From: JAGVPT01 sp035505655
GTDB lineage: Bacteria > Bacteroidota > Ignavibacteria > UBA10030 > UBA8401
Reading direction: 5' to 3'
Assembly: GCA_035505655.1 (NCBI GenBank)
Contig: DATJQP010000065.1
Coordinates: forward strand, 5,773-69,772
DNA: 64,000 nt
The position numbers and the translations under genes are program-made. A model generated the notes under the pieces. The model was not told the origin of the DNA. It saw only the letters and a list, made by a program, of their open reading frames with translations, and did not search any database. This document shows positions 51,959 through 60,865 of the stretch, one piece after another; the stretch's first letter is position 1, and each line of letters opens with the position of its first letter.

Positions 51959-53128
51959 TCATGAAACAAAAACTCTTGCCACCTCGAGGAGCATCGACGG
52001 TCTGTTCCAGAGCGCCACGCGGAAAATGCCTCCGAGCGTCCGTTTCTCCTCCGGGAGCTTGAGTGCACTGTCGCAGATGGAATTCAGGGTCTCGTCCGAG
52101 AAGCCGGCAATCGCTTCCTTGATATTATAGAAGACATCATGGCGCCACCCAAGCCGTTTGTGCCACCGCTTTTCGTACTCGGTCAGATGAGAAAGATCCT
52201 TCGAGGCGATTGCCTCCGCGGCAATTTCTCCCCCCATCATCCCGCCGATCATGCCGCTGACGATCCCTCCTCCCGAGACCGGATTCACCTGATGAGCGGC
52301 ATCCCCAACCAGGAGGACATTGTTCTCAACAATCTTCGCACACGTCTTGGCGCACGGAACTCCTCCGGCGATATGCGTGAGAATCGCCGCACGGGGGAAT
52401 TTCTTCTCGATGAATTCCTGCAGGAACCGGATCGCGGGTTTTTTCTTCGCCTCCTCTACGCTCAGACCAAGCCCCACGTTCGCAGTATTCTTCCCCTTCG
52501 GAAAGACCCAGAGGTACCCTCCGGGAGAGACATCGTCCCCGAAATAGAAATCGAGAACATCATTTTCCAGGTCGATCCCGGAGATCGTCATCTGTGCGCA
52601 GCTTTCCATGTCGCGGATATGACACGTCGTGTCGATCCCCGCCCACTTCCCCACTCTCGATTCCACGCCATCGGCCGCGATAACAACCCTACACCGGATG
52701 TCGACCTTTTCATCCTTCACCAGAGCCCGGACGCCGACCGCAGCGCCTTTGTCATCCTTTAGGAGGTCGTAGACGTACGCCTTCGTCACCACTTCCGCCC
52801 CTTCGTTCGCGGCGAGCTTCGCGAGTTCGTAATCGAAAATGCGTCGCTCGAGGACGTAGCCAACCCCGTCGAGCCTGGGGACGACACTCTTTCCATTCGG
52901 GGCAATCAGCCGAAACTTTGTCACGGTCGAGGCGATCCATTTGGGGTCGGGCTGGATAAACTGAACGACACCCTCATGGCTCACCGCTTCCCCGCAACGC
53001 ACGGGGTATCCTACATCCCTGTCCTTCTCGAGCATCAGGACAGAGGCGCCTCCGGCGGCGGCGTACCGTGCGGCGGTTGAGCCGGCCGGGCCGGCACCGA
53101 CAACGACGATGTCGTAGTCCTGTCTCAT
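51959..53128 (-). CDS. Geranylgeranyl reductase family flavoprotein
   Basis: 389 residues. FAD-binding Rossmann motif DIVVVGAGPAGSTAARYAA at residues 6-24, then VGYPVRCGEAVSHEG near 40 (the PxxCGE motif of GGR enzymes), GGYLWVFPKG near 213, and LVGDAAHQVNPVSGGGI near 285. Members reduce isoprenoid double bonds in archaeal lipids, chlorophyll or menaquinone. The start overlaps the ferredoxin stop (ATGA), which points to a ferredoxin-driven reductase as described for Methanosarcina. Substrate inferred. Confidence 0.85.
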   Translation of the reverse strand: MRQDYDIVVVGAGPAGSTAARYAAAGGASVLMLEKDRDVGYPVRCGEAVSHEGVVQFIQPDPKWIASTVTKFRLIAPNGKSVVPRLDGVGYVLERRIFDYELAKLAANEGAEVVTKAYVYDLLKDDKGAAVGVRALVKDEKVDIRCRVVIAADGVESRVGKWAGIDTTCHIRDMESCAQMTISGIDLENDVLDFYFGDDVSPGGYLWVFPKGKNTANVGLGLSVEEAKKKPAIRFLQEFIEKKFPRAAILTHIAGGVPCAKTCAKIVENNVLLVGDAAHQVNPVSGGGIVSGMIGGMMGGEIAAEAIASKDLSHLTEYEKRWHKRLGWRHDVFYNIKEAIAGFSDETLNSICDSALKLPEEKRTLGGIFRVALWNRPSMLLEVARVFVS

Positions 53129-53385
53129 TTCACCGAAGAGGCAAACTGCATATTGTCCAGAGCCGAGATTTCCCTCGGAAGGTTTGTGACTCCCTCGCGA
53201 TGAAACTCAATCACTTCCCATGGGCAGGCCCAAACGCACTTCCGGCAATTTGTGCACCGCTCCTCGATGATGGCGATCTTCGACTCCTGAAGCTCAATGG
53301 CATCTTCCGGGCATACGCCAACGCAGCAACCGCAGTAATCGCACTTGCCGGGACGGATATGAATCATGAGATACGGTTTGGGCAT
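53125..53385 (-). CDS. 2[4Fe-4S] ferredoxin
   Basis: 86 residues with two complete cluster motifs: C15, C18, C21, C25 and C44, C47, C50, C54 (KCDYCGCCVGVCP and RCTNCRKCVWACP). The last 25 residues are cluster-free. It is coupled by a 4-nt overlap to the geranylgeranyl reductase and likely supplies its electrons. Confidence 0.9.
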   Translation of the reverse strand: MPKPYLMIHIRPGKCDYCGCCVGVCPEDAIELQESKIAIIEERCTNCRKCVWACPWEVIEFHREGVTNLPREISALDNMQFASSVK

Positions 53386-53400
53386 GGCGCGGGGAAAATC

Positions 53401-53802
53401 CTACTTGATGGAAAGAAGCTCAACCTGAAAGATAAGCGTTGCATTCGGTGGAATGATTCCGCCGATTCCCCTGCTCCCGTAGCCAAGCTCGGGAGGGACG
53501 TAGAATTTGGAGATCCCGCCAACTTTCATCGTGGCAACTCCGTCGTCCCATCCCTGGATAACCTCTCCCGCACCAAGCTTGAAAGTAAACGGTTGATCCC
53601 GGTCGACCGAGCTGTCAAATTTCGTGCTATCCTCAAGCCAACCAATGTAATTCACCGTCACAGAATCCCCCTTTTTGGGCGAGGCCCCCGTCCCTTCCCT
53701 GAGAACTTCGTACCTCATGCCCGAGTCGGTTACCAATGCTTTCTCCTTCGCGCATCCCCCAAGGGCGACGGCGACGATGCAAAAAGCGGCGGCGATTTTC
53801 AT
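53401..53802 (-). CDS. FKBP-type peptidyl-prolyl isomerase, lipoprotein
   Basis: 133 residues. A lipoprotein signal ends with lipobox LGGC (Cys about 17). The FKBP domain shows YEVLREGTGASPKKGDSVTVNYIGWLEDSTKFDSS, FKLGAGEVIQGWDDGVATMKVGGISKFYVPPELGYG and IPPNATLIFQVELLSI. It acts as a folding helper in the periplasm. It opens the minus-strand run leading into ferredoxin and GGR, 15 bp away. Confidence 0.92.
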   Translation of the reverse strand: MKIAAAFCIVAVALGGCAKEKALVTDSGMRYEVLREGTGASPKKGDSVTVNYIGWLEDSTKFDSSVDRDQPFTFKLGAGEVIQGWDDGVATMKVGGISKFYVPPELGYGSRGIGGIIPPNATLIFQVELLSIK

Positions 53803-54227
53803 ATTCCGAACAATAATGGGTGTTCAGCGTTCAAAGTAGTGAAAAGATTCATAACATCCAATCGCTCCGGATACGCGGGGTGAATCATCTTGTGTGATTG
53901 CGTCCAATCGCCGTGAGACTTTGATCCGTCGATGATCCTACTTCAGTTTCTTCGCGTAATCTGCAATTTGGAGCCCTTGAATACCTCGGGAGGAATAACG
54001 ATGGCAATAGAATCGGGCGTGCGTTCGAATTTGCTGAAAGAGCCTCAATGGTTCGATCAGTCTCCGAATGTTTTTCGAGGGAGCAGGGTCGCAGGATGAG
54101 TGCAATCCTTCAGTTCACTTCTGCACAATCCCCTGGAAGAGCCTTCGAATGATGACGCCGCAAATGCTCGATTTATGGGCAATCAGGATCGTATCCTGGC
54201 GCCGGTTTGCGGGAATCCACCCATCAA

Positions 54228-54288
54228 CAAAAAATCCATGCGGTCAGCGGCGGGCTGAGTGTTTGGCCCGCTTAGAACCGCATGGATT
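54228..54288 (-). terminator. Rho-independent terminator of the HU gene
   Basis: Minus strand: AATCCATGCGGT (54288-54277) pairs over 12 bp with ACCGCATGGATT (54244-54233), with an inner GCGGGC/GCCCGC stem and a trailing TTTTTT. It starts 20 bp after the HU stop. The rest of the gap 53803-54307 shows no supported gene. Confidence 0.85.
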
Positions 54289-54307
54289 CAGTTGAAACTG
54301 AGGTGAC

Positions 54308-54595
54308 TCAGTTTTGCGAGAGGATCGCGTCCTTCGCCGCTTTGGCAACGCGGAATTTTACAACCTTTTTCGCCGGGATTTGAATGATCTCGCCCGTCGC
54401 CGGGTTCCGGCCCTGGCGCGCCTTGCGGTCGACCAAAACCAGCTTGCCTACGCCCGGAATTGTAAACTGGTTCTTGGCCTCTGCATACGCAAGTCTCGCC
54501 AATTCTTCGAAGAAAGCCGTGGCTTGCTTCTTTTTCAAGCCAAACTTCTTCGCGAAGTGATCGGCGATCTGGGATTTTGTCATGGCCTTTGCCAT
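54308..54595 (-). CDS. HU/IHF-family DNA-binding protein
   Basis: 95 residues. MTKSQIADHFAKKFGLKKKQATAFFEEL forms the helical body, and IPGVGKLVLVDRKARQGRNPATGEIIQIPAKKVVKFRVAKAAKD is the classic arm and core (GRNPATGE). It is a chromosome-architectural protein. GAGGAG six bases before ATG is one of the strongest ribosome sites in the window, consistent with high expression. Confidence 0.95.
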   Translation of the reverse strand: MAKAMTKSQIADHFAKKFGLKKKQATAFFEELARLAYAEAKNQFTIPGVGKLVLVDRKARQGRNPATGEIIQIPAKKVVKFRVAKAAKDAILSQN

Positions 54596-54692
54596 TGTGC
54601 GCTCCTCAAAAAAGTTAAATGTTTATTGATTATGTTGATTGGTAAGTGGGGCGGTTAAAGCCGCGAAACTTCGATCCTAATTCTCTGGCCGA

Positions 54693-54722
54693 AATATATG
54701 AAATCAGGTTATTAAAAACCAA
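54693..54722 (-). promoter_or_regulatory. Putative promoter of the HU gene
   Basis: Minus-strand TTGGTT (54722-54717), 18-bp spacer, TATATT (54698-54693), about 100 bp before ATG 54595. The gap 54596-54938 otherwise holds no gene. Confidence 0.4.
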
Positions 54723-54938
54723 GCAAAATTTGAGGTTTTTTGAGATTTTCTTGGTGTCACAGCAGAGGGTCTGAAACCCTTCAATTCAGCTCGTTTTTGA
54801 AGGTCTTCACCCAATAAAAAAGGGCAAATGTCGGGGCTTTCTGGAACGTACGCGTTCTACGCGGTTGTTGCATACACAGAGCACTACAATAATCCACGAT
54901 TTACTAACCGCATCACTATTGATTGAAGGAAGAGCCAA

Positions 54939-55388
54939 ATGAAAATGTCTGCATTGTTTGCTCTCTTCGCTTTCCTGATCGCAGGATTTTTCAATGTCCA
55001 GGCTCAGGAAACCGCCGCGAAGCCCAAGGTGCACACCATGAAGGGATATCTGGTCGACAAGATGTGCGCTACTGGAATGGCGAAAAAGTCCCACGACGAG
55101 GCGATGGCGAAGGCGGCAAAGCACACGAAAAGTTGTGCGCTCGAGGAGAGTTGCCAGGAGAGCGGATTTGGATTGATGTGCGATGGCAAATGGTACAAGT
55201 TCGACGACGCCGGGGACAAGAAAGCCGAAGCGTGGCTGAAGAAAACGAGCAAGACTAACGACCTCTATGTTGAGGTCACAGGCACCCATGACGGCGATAT
55301 TTTCAAAGTCGTTTCTTTGAAGGAACTCAAAGGAGGCGCCAGCAAGAAAGACGAGGGGATGAAAATGGACGACATGAAGATGAACTGA
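54939..55388 (+). CDS. Small secreted protein with Met/Asp-rich tail
   Basis: 149 residues. A signal peptide (LFALFAFLIAGFFNVQAQ) precedes a Lys-rich domain with four cysteines (VDKMCATG, SCALEESC, LMCDG) and TVxGTHDGDIFKVVSLKEL-type strands. The C-terminus (KDEGMKMDDMKMN) is rich in Met and Asp, suggesting metal binding. No family was recognised. GGAAGAG lies upstream of the ATG and a clear terminator follows. Confidence 0.8.
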   Translation: MKMSALFALFAFLIAGFFNVQAQETAAKPKVHTMKGYLVDKMCATGMAKKSHDEAMAKAAKHTKSCALEESCQESGFGLMCDGKWYKFDDAGDKKAEAWLKKTSKTNDLYVEVTGTHDGDIFKVVSLKELKGGASKKDEGMKMDDMKMN

Positions 55389-55444
55389 AGCAAGGTCCTC
55401 AGGTAGCCCGGCAAGGAATTGTCGGATATCCTTCCAAGATCGAA

Positions 55445-55477
55445 GCCTTCCCGGACATAAACCGGGAGGGCTTTTTT
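55445..55477 (+). terminator. Rho-independent terminator after the small secreted protein
   Basis: GCCTTCCCGG (55445-55454), 7-base loop, CCGGGAGGGC (55462-55471), then TTTTTT. The stem is 10 bp with one G-U pair, 57 bp after the stop codon. Confidence 0.85.
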
Positions 55478-55689
55478 GTTCCCCTTCTTCGGCCGTCAGG
55501 ATCACACGGAACGCTGTTTCATCCGAAAATTCATAAACGTTGGGTTTTCGGGCATTCCGTGAGAGCGCGCCGGTGGAGCGAGATCCTGGACGCCAGCTAG
55601 TGACGAGCTGAAGCCCTCCGCAAAATTCGCGCGCACGACGCGGATTTTTGGTACGCAATATCTTCGGCTAATCTGGCATCCAACCGAAC

Positions 55690-55870
55690 CTTCTGCCTTA
55701 CATCTCGGACCACGGTCTGCTCGCCACGAACCGTGAACGGCCGACCGCGAAGTATGAACCCAGGACAACGAAATAAGAACTCAAAGGTTCCGTCCGTGGA
55801 CTTTGGATCTTGGACTTTGAACCTTGGACCATCGACTGCGAACCAACAACCCCAAGACCCCAGAACTCCC
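55690..55870. repeat. Word-like intergenic sequence
   Basis: A stretch of near-repeating words (GTGGACTTTGGATCTTGGACTTTGAACCTTGGACC, read in parts; then ACCCCAGAACTCCCC). Together with 55480-55690 it fills the 570-bp gap before the TPR gene and contains no supported gene. Confidence 0.45.
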
Positions 55871-55886
55871 CAACGCACCTCCTAAA

Positions 55887-55915
55887 TTGATTGCTATCAA
55901 ATTTAGACTTATCTT
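55887..55915 (+). promoter_or_regulatory. Putative sigma70 promoter of the 1210-aa TPR gene
   Basis: TTGATT (55887-55892), 17-bp spacer, TATCTT (55910-55915), 45 bp before ATG 55960. Confidence 0.45.
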
Positions 55916-55959
55916 AATCCATCCCTTGAAGTGATTTCTCAACATGACTGCAGGGCTAG

Positions 55960-58900
55960 ATGCGCATCGGACTCCTTTCGATCGTTCTTTTTTTCGCCGT
56001 CCTTACAGAGTGCGCAGCTCAAAACACCAAGGAAAACGCCGATTTTAAGCTCGCGGTCAACCTCTTCTCCGACAAGCTCTACGATCTTTCCCTCGAGCAA
56101 TTCAAGCAATTTATCTCGACCTACCCTTCAAGCCCGCAAAGCGTAGACGCGAAGTACTATGTAGCGCTTGCTGAACGTGCTCTGAAGAAGGACGATGATG
56201 CGCGCGTCGCCTTTCAGAATTTTGCGATCACGTACCCCGAGCATCCCAAGGCCGCAGAGGCGTGGTGGAATATCGGAGAGATCTACCGCGCCACCGGAAA
56301 ACTCGCGGATGCCGCTTCTGCCTTTGAGCGGATCAAGGTCTTCCAGTCAAAAAGCCCTCTCGCCCCAAAAGCTCTTCTCACGGCGGGGGATCTCTTCTTA
56401 CGATCCGGCGACGCCGATGATGCAAAGCGTTGTTTGAAGTCGCTGATCAGCGATTATCCGACGGATGAGAATGTCACCGCGGCGCACGCACAGCTCGGCT
56501 CGATCTATCTCAAAGAGAACAACACAATCGCGGCACAGAAGGAGCTTCAGACAGTCACCGAGAGCGGCGGCGACCCTGATGTGACCGCAACGGCAACGTT
56601 GCAGCTGGCTTCGATCGCGGAGTCTTCGGGAAACCCGGACGAAGCCGAGCGCTTGTACAAATCCATTGTCGACGAGAAAAAGTCCAAAGTGTCGCCGGCG
56701 ACCGTGGGACGCGCAAGGCTTCTTCTCTCCCGGTTCTATTTCTCCGTGGGGAAGCAATCAGAAGGGACCGATTTGCTTCAGAAGCTCTGTGCGGATTCGA
56801 CCAGGATCCCGCGTTCACTCGTGCAGGAATCCCTCCTCGAGCTCGGCAAGAACAGCTTCAGCCAGGGAGAGTTCAAGAAATCTGCGGCGGCGTTTGAACG
56901 TTCGCTCGAGTATCCGGTCGATTCGTCGCTCGTCGTCTCCGCCCTCTTCGGAGCGGGTCGGGCCTACGACATGACCAGGGAGTATAAGCGATCGTTTCTC
57001 GCTTACACGACGGCGGCGGATCATCTTCCGTCCGGACCGGACAAGCGGACGGCAATCCTTCGCACCGCGGTCATTGCCTCCGACCTCAAGAACCCCGCCG
57101 CGGCCCTGCAGTACTACCAGGAGTGTCTCGATCTTTTTCCCTCCGACCCCGAGTCGCCGGAGATTCTCTATAGAATCGCCGAACTCGAAGGAACGAAACT
57201 CAACGAACCTCAGAAGGCGACGGAACTCTACGAAGAGTTCCTCTCCCGGCATCCGCAGGACGGGCGGGCGGACGACGCCGCTTTTGCGCTCGCAACGACG
57301 TACGAGTCGCTCCACGAGAACAGCGACGCTGTGAAGGCCTACGCAAAAGTCCTCCGGAATTACCCTTCAAGCCCCATGGCTCCCGAAGCCGAAGAACGGA
57401 AGGAGTTTCTGGAGAAGTACCAGTCGTCGGACAAAGAAGAGACGGTGAAGCAGCTTGCGCTTCTCATCGGGGATCTCATCCTCGAAAAAAACCGGGCCGA
57501 GCTCGCGGTGCGGCTCGGGGACATCTACCTCAATGTGCTCCAGGACTTCCCCGAGGCTGCGCTTCAATATCAGAAGGCCGAATCCGTGAGCAAGGACACC
57601 TCCCTGGAAGAACGGGCTGAGTTCGGCCGGACGCTTGCGTTGACTCGCGAGTGTTCGCTCGATAGCTCCGCGACACGTCCTGCGATCGACGCACTCACCA
57701 CCTTCCTCAAGCGGTTCCCCCTCGGGAAGAACAGCGACGAGGCGGCGTATACGCTCCTTCGTCTCAAGAGCGAAGGCGCGACCGCGTCTGCGCGGATCCA
57801 AATTGCGAGGGATGAGCTGGCGGAGAGGCCGGGATCGACTTTCACTCCCCAGGTTCTCCTTGCGCTCGGTAAGGCACAGAAGGATAAGGGTCTTTTGGGG
57901 GAATCGATCGAAACGTACAAGCGGATTGTGTCGGAATTTCCCCTTCGTCCCGAGGCAGAGGAGGCGTCCGCAGATCTGGGTCTTCAACTCGCTTCGCTTG
58001 GACGGGACGACACGGCGGCGGTGGTCCTGAGCGAGTATCTGAGAGAATACCCCCGCGGGTTCTACTGTGCCGAGGTGCTCTATGAAATCGGCATCGTTTC
58101 TGCGCGGGGGAACAAACCGCTCCTCGCCGCGACATCCTTTGAACAGCTCCGGAGCAAATATCCCTACTCCCCACGCGCGGCGGACTGTCTCGAACCGCTG
58201 GCTCAGTGTTACCGGAACACCGCCCAGTATCCGCGGGCGGTGGATCTCTGCCGGCAATTGATCCGCGAGGCATCTTCCCCCCTCAGAGAATCCGCGGGTC
58301 CGAAGCCCGGCACGATCCTTCTCCTTGCGCAGACGTACGATGCGGCACAGGACACGGCCGATGCGGAAGCCGCTTACAAACAATACGTTACGCTGGACGC
58401 CCGTTCGGCTGACGCTTCGGTGGCCTATGCGCGGCTCGCGGCATACGAACAATCGAGGGGAAGGGACGACGTAGCGGTACGCTACCTGGAAAAATCGGTC
58501 TCGGCGACCAGAGGGGTGGCAAACAGTGCTGCGCTGGCATCACTGTGTTTCGCCTCCGGCGACTATGAGCGGGCCATCGCGGAGTACGGCGCGCTCGTGG
58601 AGCTCAGCAATGTGGACTCCGCATCGGCCCACGACGCCCGGGTGAAGATCATCACGGCTCTCCTTCGTTCGGACAAAAATTCGGAGGCCGAAAAGCGAAT
58701 CGGAGAATTTGCGAAAACGTATCCCGGCGACAAAAATGCCGCCGCCGAGTTTGAATTTGAAAAGGCAATGTCCCTCTACCGCGCGGAAGAGCTCGACCGG
58801 GCGCTTGCGGCATTCCGGCTGATCCAGATGAAGTTCGATTCGACAGAGATCTTCCCCCTCGCATCCTTCTGGGTCGGAAAAGTCCTCGAAGCCAAAGAAC

Positions 58901-59592
58901 TCCCCGACAGCGCATTGGTTCAATATGACCGCATCCTGAAGTCTTCCCCGCGTTCCGACGTCCTCCCCAAAGTCTACCTCGCGGAGGGGAATATCTACTT
59001 CTACAAGGAGAAATACGACGACGCCGTGAAATATTACCGGCTTATCGTCGACAAACCGGACCTGTCTCCCGAAGTTCTCCCGTTCGCCATGAGCAACCTT
59101 ATCGAGGCATACAAGGAGCTGGCGCTCTACGACGGTGCACTCGAGCTGACGCGGACCTTTATTGAGAAGTATCCGAACGACGAGTCGATCCTCGACAAAA
59201 AGGTCGATCTCGGCATTCTCTATCAGAAGCTTGGCTATTACGATCAGGCGATCGTCCAGCTTGAAGGGCTCCTGGAAACCACGAACAAAGACTTTGAATC
59301 GGAGATCCGGTACTACCTGGGCGAATCGTACTTCGACAAGGGGGATTATCAGCAGGCGATCCTTGAGTTCCTGAAGGTCCCGTACCTCATCTCCAAGAAG
59401 ACGAAGATCGACTGGACGCCGAACTCGTACTACATGTCGGCGCAGTCGTACGAGAAGATGGGAAAGTTCGATCAGGCACTCAACATGTACCAGCAGATCA
59501 TCGACAAACCCGGCATCGATCCGGCGTTCAAGACCGCGGCACAGAAGGAAATCAACAGGGTGAAAAGTCTCGTGAAGAAGGACAACAACTAA
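55960..59592 (+). CDS. Very large secreted TPR protein (1210 aa)
   Basis: A signal peptide (IGLLSIVLFFAVLTECAAQ, residues 3-21) is followed by about 30 TPR-like units spaced 34-40 residues apart, for example FKQFISTYPSSPQSVDAKYYVALAERAL and YDDAVKYYRLIVDKPDLSPEVLPFA. The repeats resemble those of the 1012-aa protein at 30047-33085 in pattern (FPxxPxAxxAxYxLG). No enzymatic domain is seen. It is probably a periplasmic or surface scaffold. The gene for a 384-aa unknown protein follows 17 bp later. Confidence 0.82.
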   Translation: MRIGLLSIVLFFAVLTECAAQNTKENADFKLAVNLFSDKLYDLSLEQFKQFISTYPSSPQSVDAKYYVALAERALKKDDDARVAFQNFAITYPEHPKAAEAWWNIGEIYRATGKLADAASAFERIKVFQSKSPLAPKALLTAGDLFLRSGDADDAKRCLKSLISDYPTDENVTAAHAQLGSIYLKENNTIAAQKELQTVTESGGDPDVTATATLQLASIAESSGNPDEAERLYKSIVDEKKSKVSPATVGRARLLLSRFYFSVGKQSEGTDLLQKLCADSTRIPRSLVQESLLELGKNSFSQGEFKKSAAAFERSLEYPVDSSLVVSALFGAGRAYDMTREYKRSFLAYTTAADHLPSGPDKRTAILRTAVIASDLKNPAAALQYYQECLDLFPSDPESPEILYRIAELEGTKLNEPQKATELYEEFLSRHPQDGRADDAAFALATTYESLHENSDAVKAYAKVLRNYPSSPMAPEAEERKEFLEKYQSSDKEETVKQLALLIGDLILEKNRAELAVRLGDIYLNVLQDFPEAALQYQKAESVSKDTSLEERAEFGRTLALTRECSLDSSATRPAIDALTTFLKRFPLGKNSDEAAYTLLRLKSEGATASARIQIARDELAERPGSTFTPQVLLALGKAQKDKGLLGESIETYKRIVSEFPLRPEAEEASADLGLQLASLGRDDTAAVVLSEYLREYPRGFYCAEVLYEIGIVSARGNKPLLAATSFEQLRSKYPYSPRAADCLEPLAQCYRNTAQYPRAVDLCRQLIREASSPLRESAGPKPGTILLLAQTYDAAQDTADAEAAYKQYVTLDARSADASVAYARLAAYEQSRGRDDVAVRYLEKSVSATRGVANSAALASLCFASGDYERAIAEYGALVELSNVDSASAHDARVKIITALLRSDKNSEAEKRIGEFAKTYPGDKNAAAEFEFEKAMSLYRAEELDRALAAFRLIQMKFDSTEIFPLASFWVGKVLEAKELPDSALVQYDRILKSSPRSDVLPKVYLAEGNIYFYKEKYDDAVKYYRLIVDKPDLSPEVLPFAMSNLIEAYKELALYDGALELTRTFIEKYPNDESILDKKVDLGILYQKLGYYDQAIVQLEGLLETTNKDFESEIRYYLGESYFDKGDYQQAILEFLKVPYLISKKTKIDWTPNSYYMSAQSYEKMGKFDQALNMYQQIIDKPGIDPAFKTAAQKEINRVKSLVKKDNN

Positions 59593-59609
59593 GAGAGACG
59601 AGTACAGCC

Positions 59610-60764
59610 ATGTTTGAAAAAGAGACCGAACAACTGATGACGGCAGTGCGGCAGGCGACGATCGGGGACCGAAAATCGATCGGCCTCAGGGAGGTGTTCG
59701 AATCAAGCATCCCGGGAAACGTCAAGGTGTTCTTCCGATCGGAGGTCGAGTCGCTGCTCGACGCCGAGCAGAAAGGCGCCCCTCCTTCATCGCGGTTCGC
59801 GCACGATCTTCCCGAGGTCCTCATGCTCAGGGAGCAGATTGCGACCCTTCTCGTCCACAATTTCATCTTCACGAAAGAGGACTTCGACGCCACGCTCGAC
59901 AAGTGCGTCCACTTCATGCTCAACTATCTTTGCCGGCCGCAGTGGACCCTCAACAGCTTTCTCTTCGAAGAAACGGGGAGAGCACCGGCCTCACTCATTC
60001 TGAGAAAACTCAGGTACTTCAGGGACTACGGTTATTTCCCCGACATTATGAGGAAGTACCTCGGTCAGAGGAACATTACCGAGCTGACGCTTGAGGAGGG
60101 AAGAAACCTCATCGCACGGATCGATGCAGAAATTACGCGCGAACATTCGAGCCTCGAGCTCGCTCAGATGACCATGCCCCTCTACGAATTCGTCGGCTAC
60201 GCCCGGTCCCACGAGCTCAGCGCTACGCCGAGAACGGTTCCGACGCGGGCTCTCATCTATTTCTTCGACGACAAAAAGATGGCTCCTCTCTGTGAGCGTC
60301 TCACAAGAGAGCGCGACGTCGTCGGCAACAAAGAGATAGGCTTCCACCGTCTCATCAACCTCATCGAACAGGTTCGGACGGGGGACGACCATGCGAGACT
60401 CGTCAACGAGGATTCGGAGCCTCTTCCCGCCGCGGATGAGACCTCTGCCGGCCTGCCGGGATTGGAGGGACGCGAAGGGTCCGGAGCGATGGAAGAAGAG
60501 AAAAGGCACGAAGTGCCGAAACCGCTTCCCCCCGCTTTTTCGCTCGAGGAAGAGCGGTCCATCATCAAGCACCTGTTTCGACACGATGAAGCGGCGTTCC
60601 GCGCCGCGATGGAGGAAGTGCTTGAAGCCGGGACGTGGGACGAAGCTGCCCATGCGATCGACCACTACTTTGTCATGAACGACGTCGAGCCGTTCACGAA
60701 GGAGGCGATCCTCTTCACCAACCGGCTTCAGAGTCGGTTCACTGAAAAAAACGTCAGGCTCTGA
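59610..60764 (+). CDS. Protein of unknown function, helical
   Basis: 384 residues without signal peptide or membrane segment, rich in Glu, Arg and Leu and predicted mainly helical. A first domain (about 1-260) contains DKCVHFMLNYLCRPQWTLNSFLFEE and RTVPTRALIYFFDDKKM. A Pro/Glu/Gly-rich linker (about 265-310) leads to a C-terminal helical domain of about 70 residues. I recognise no family. Operon partner of the 1210-aa TPR protein, so a cytoplasmic role in the same process is possible. Confidence 0.7.
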   Translation: MFEKETEQLMTAVRQATIGDRKSIGLREVFESSIPGNVKVFFRSEVESLLDAEQKGAPPSSRFAHDLPEVLMLREQIATLLVHNFIFTKEDFDATLDKCVHFMLNYLCRPQWTLNSFLFEETGRAPASLILRKLRYFRDYGYFPDIMRKYLGQRNITELTLEEGRNLIARIDAEITREHSSLELAQMTMPLYEFVGYARSHELSATPRTVPTRALIYFFDDKKMAPLCERLTRERDVVGNKEIGFHRLINLIEQVRTGDDHARLVNEDSEPLPAADETSAGLPGLEGREGSGAMEEEKRHEVPKPLPPAFSLEEERSIIKHLFRHDEAAFRAAMEEVLEAGTWDEAAHAIDHYFVMNDVEPFTKEAILFTNRLQSRFTEKNVRL

Positions 60765-60865
60765 ACTCCGTCACAGCCGGCCTGTCATCAGCCGTCGGCG
60801 TTCCCGATCCGGGGTGTCCCTCAGCACCCCTCCTGTCACTCACCAGTCCGTAGAAAGACCGCAGA

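Noticed and set aside
54068..54295. 75-codon open frame
   Set aside because: It overlaps the HU terminator and has no ribosome site or recognisable domain.
54807..55658. 283-codon minus-strand frame
   Set aside because: Antisense to the small secreted protein, crosses its terminator, and shows no family.
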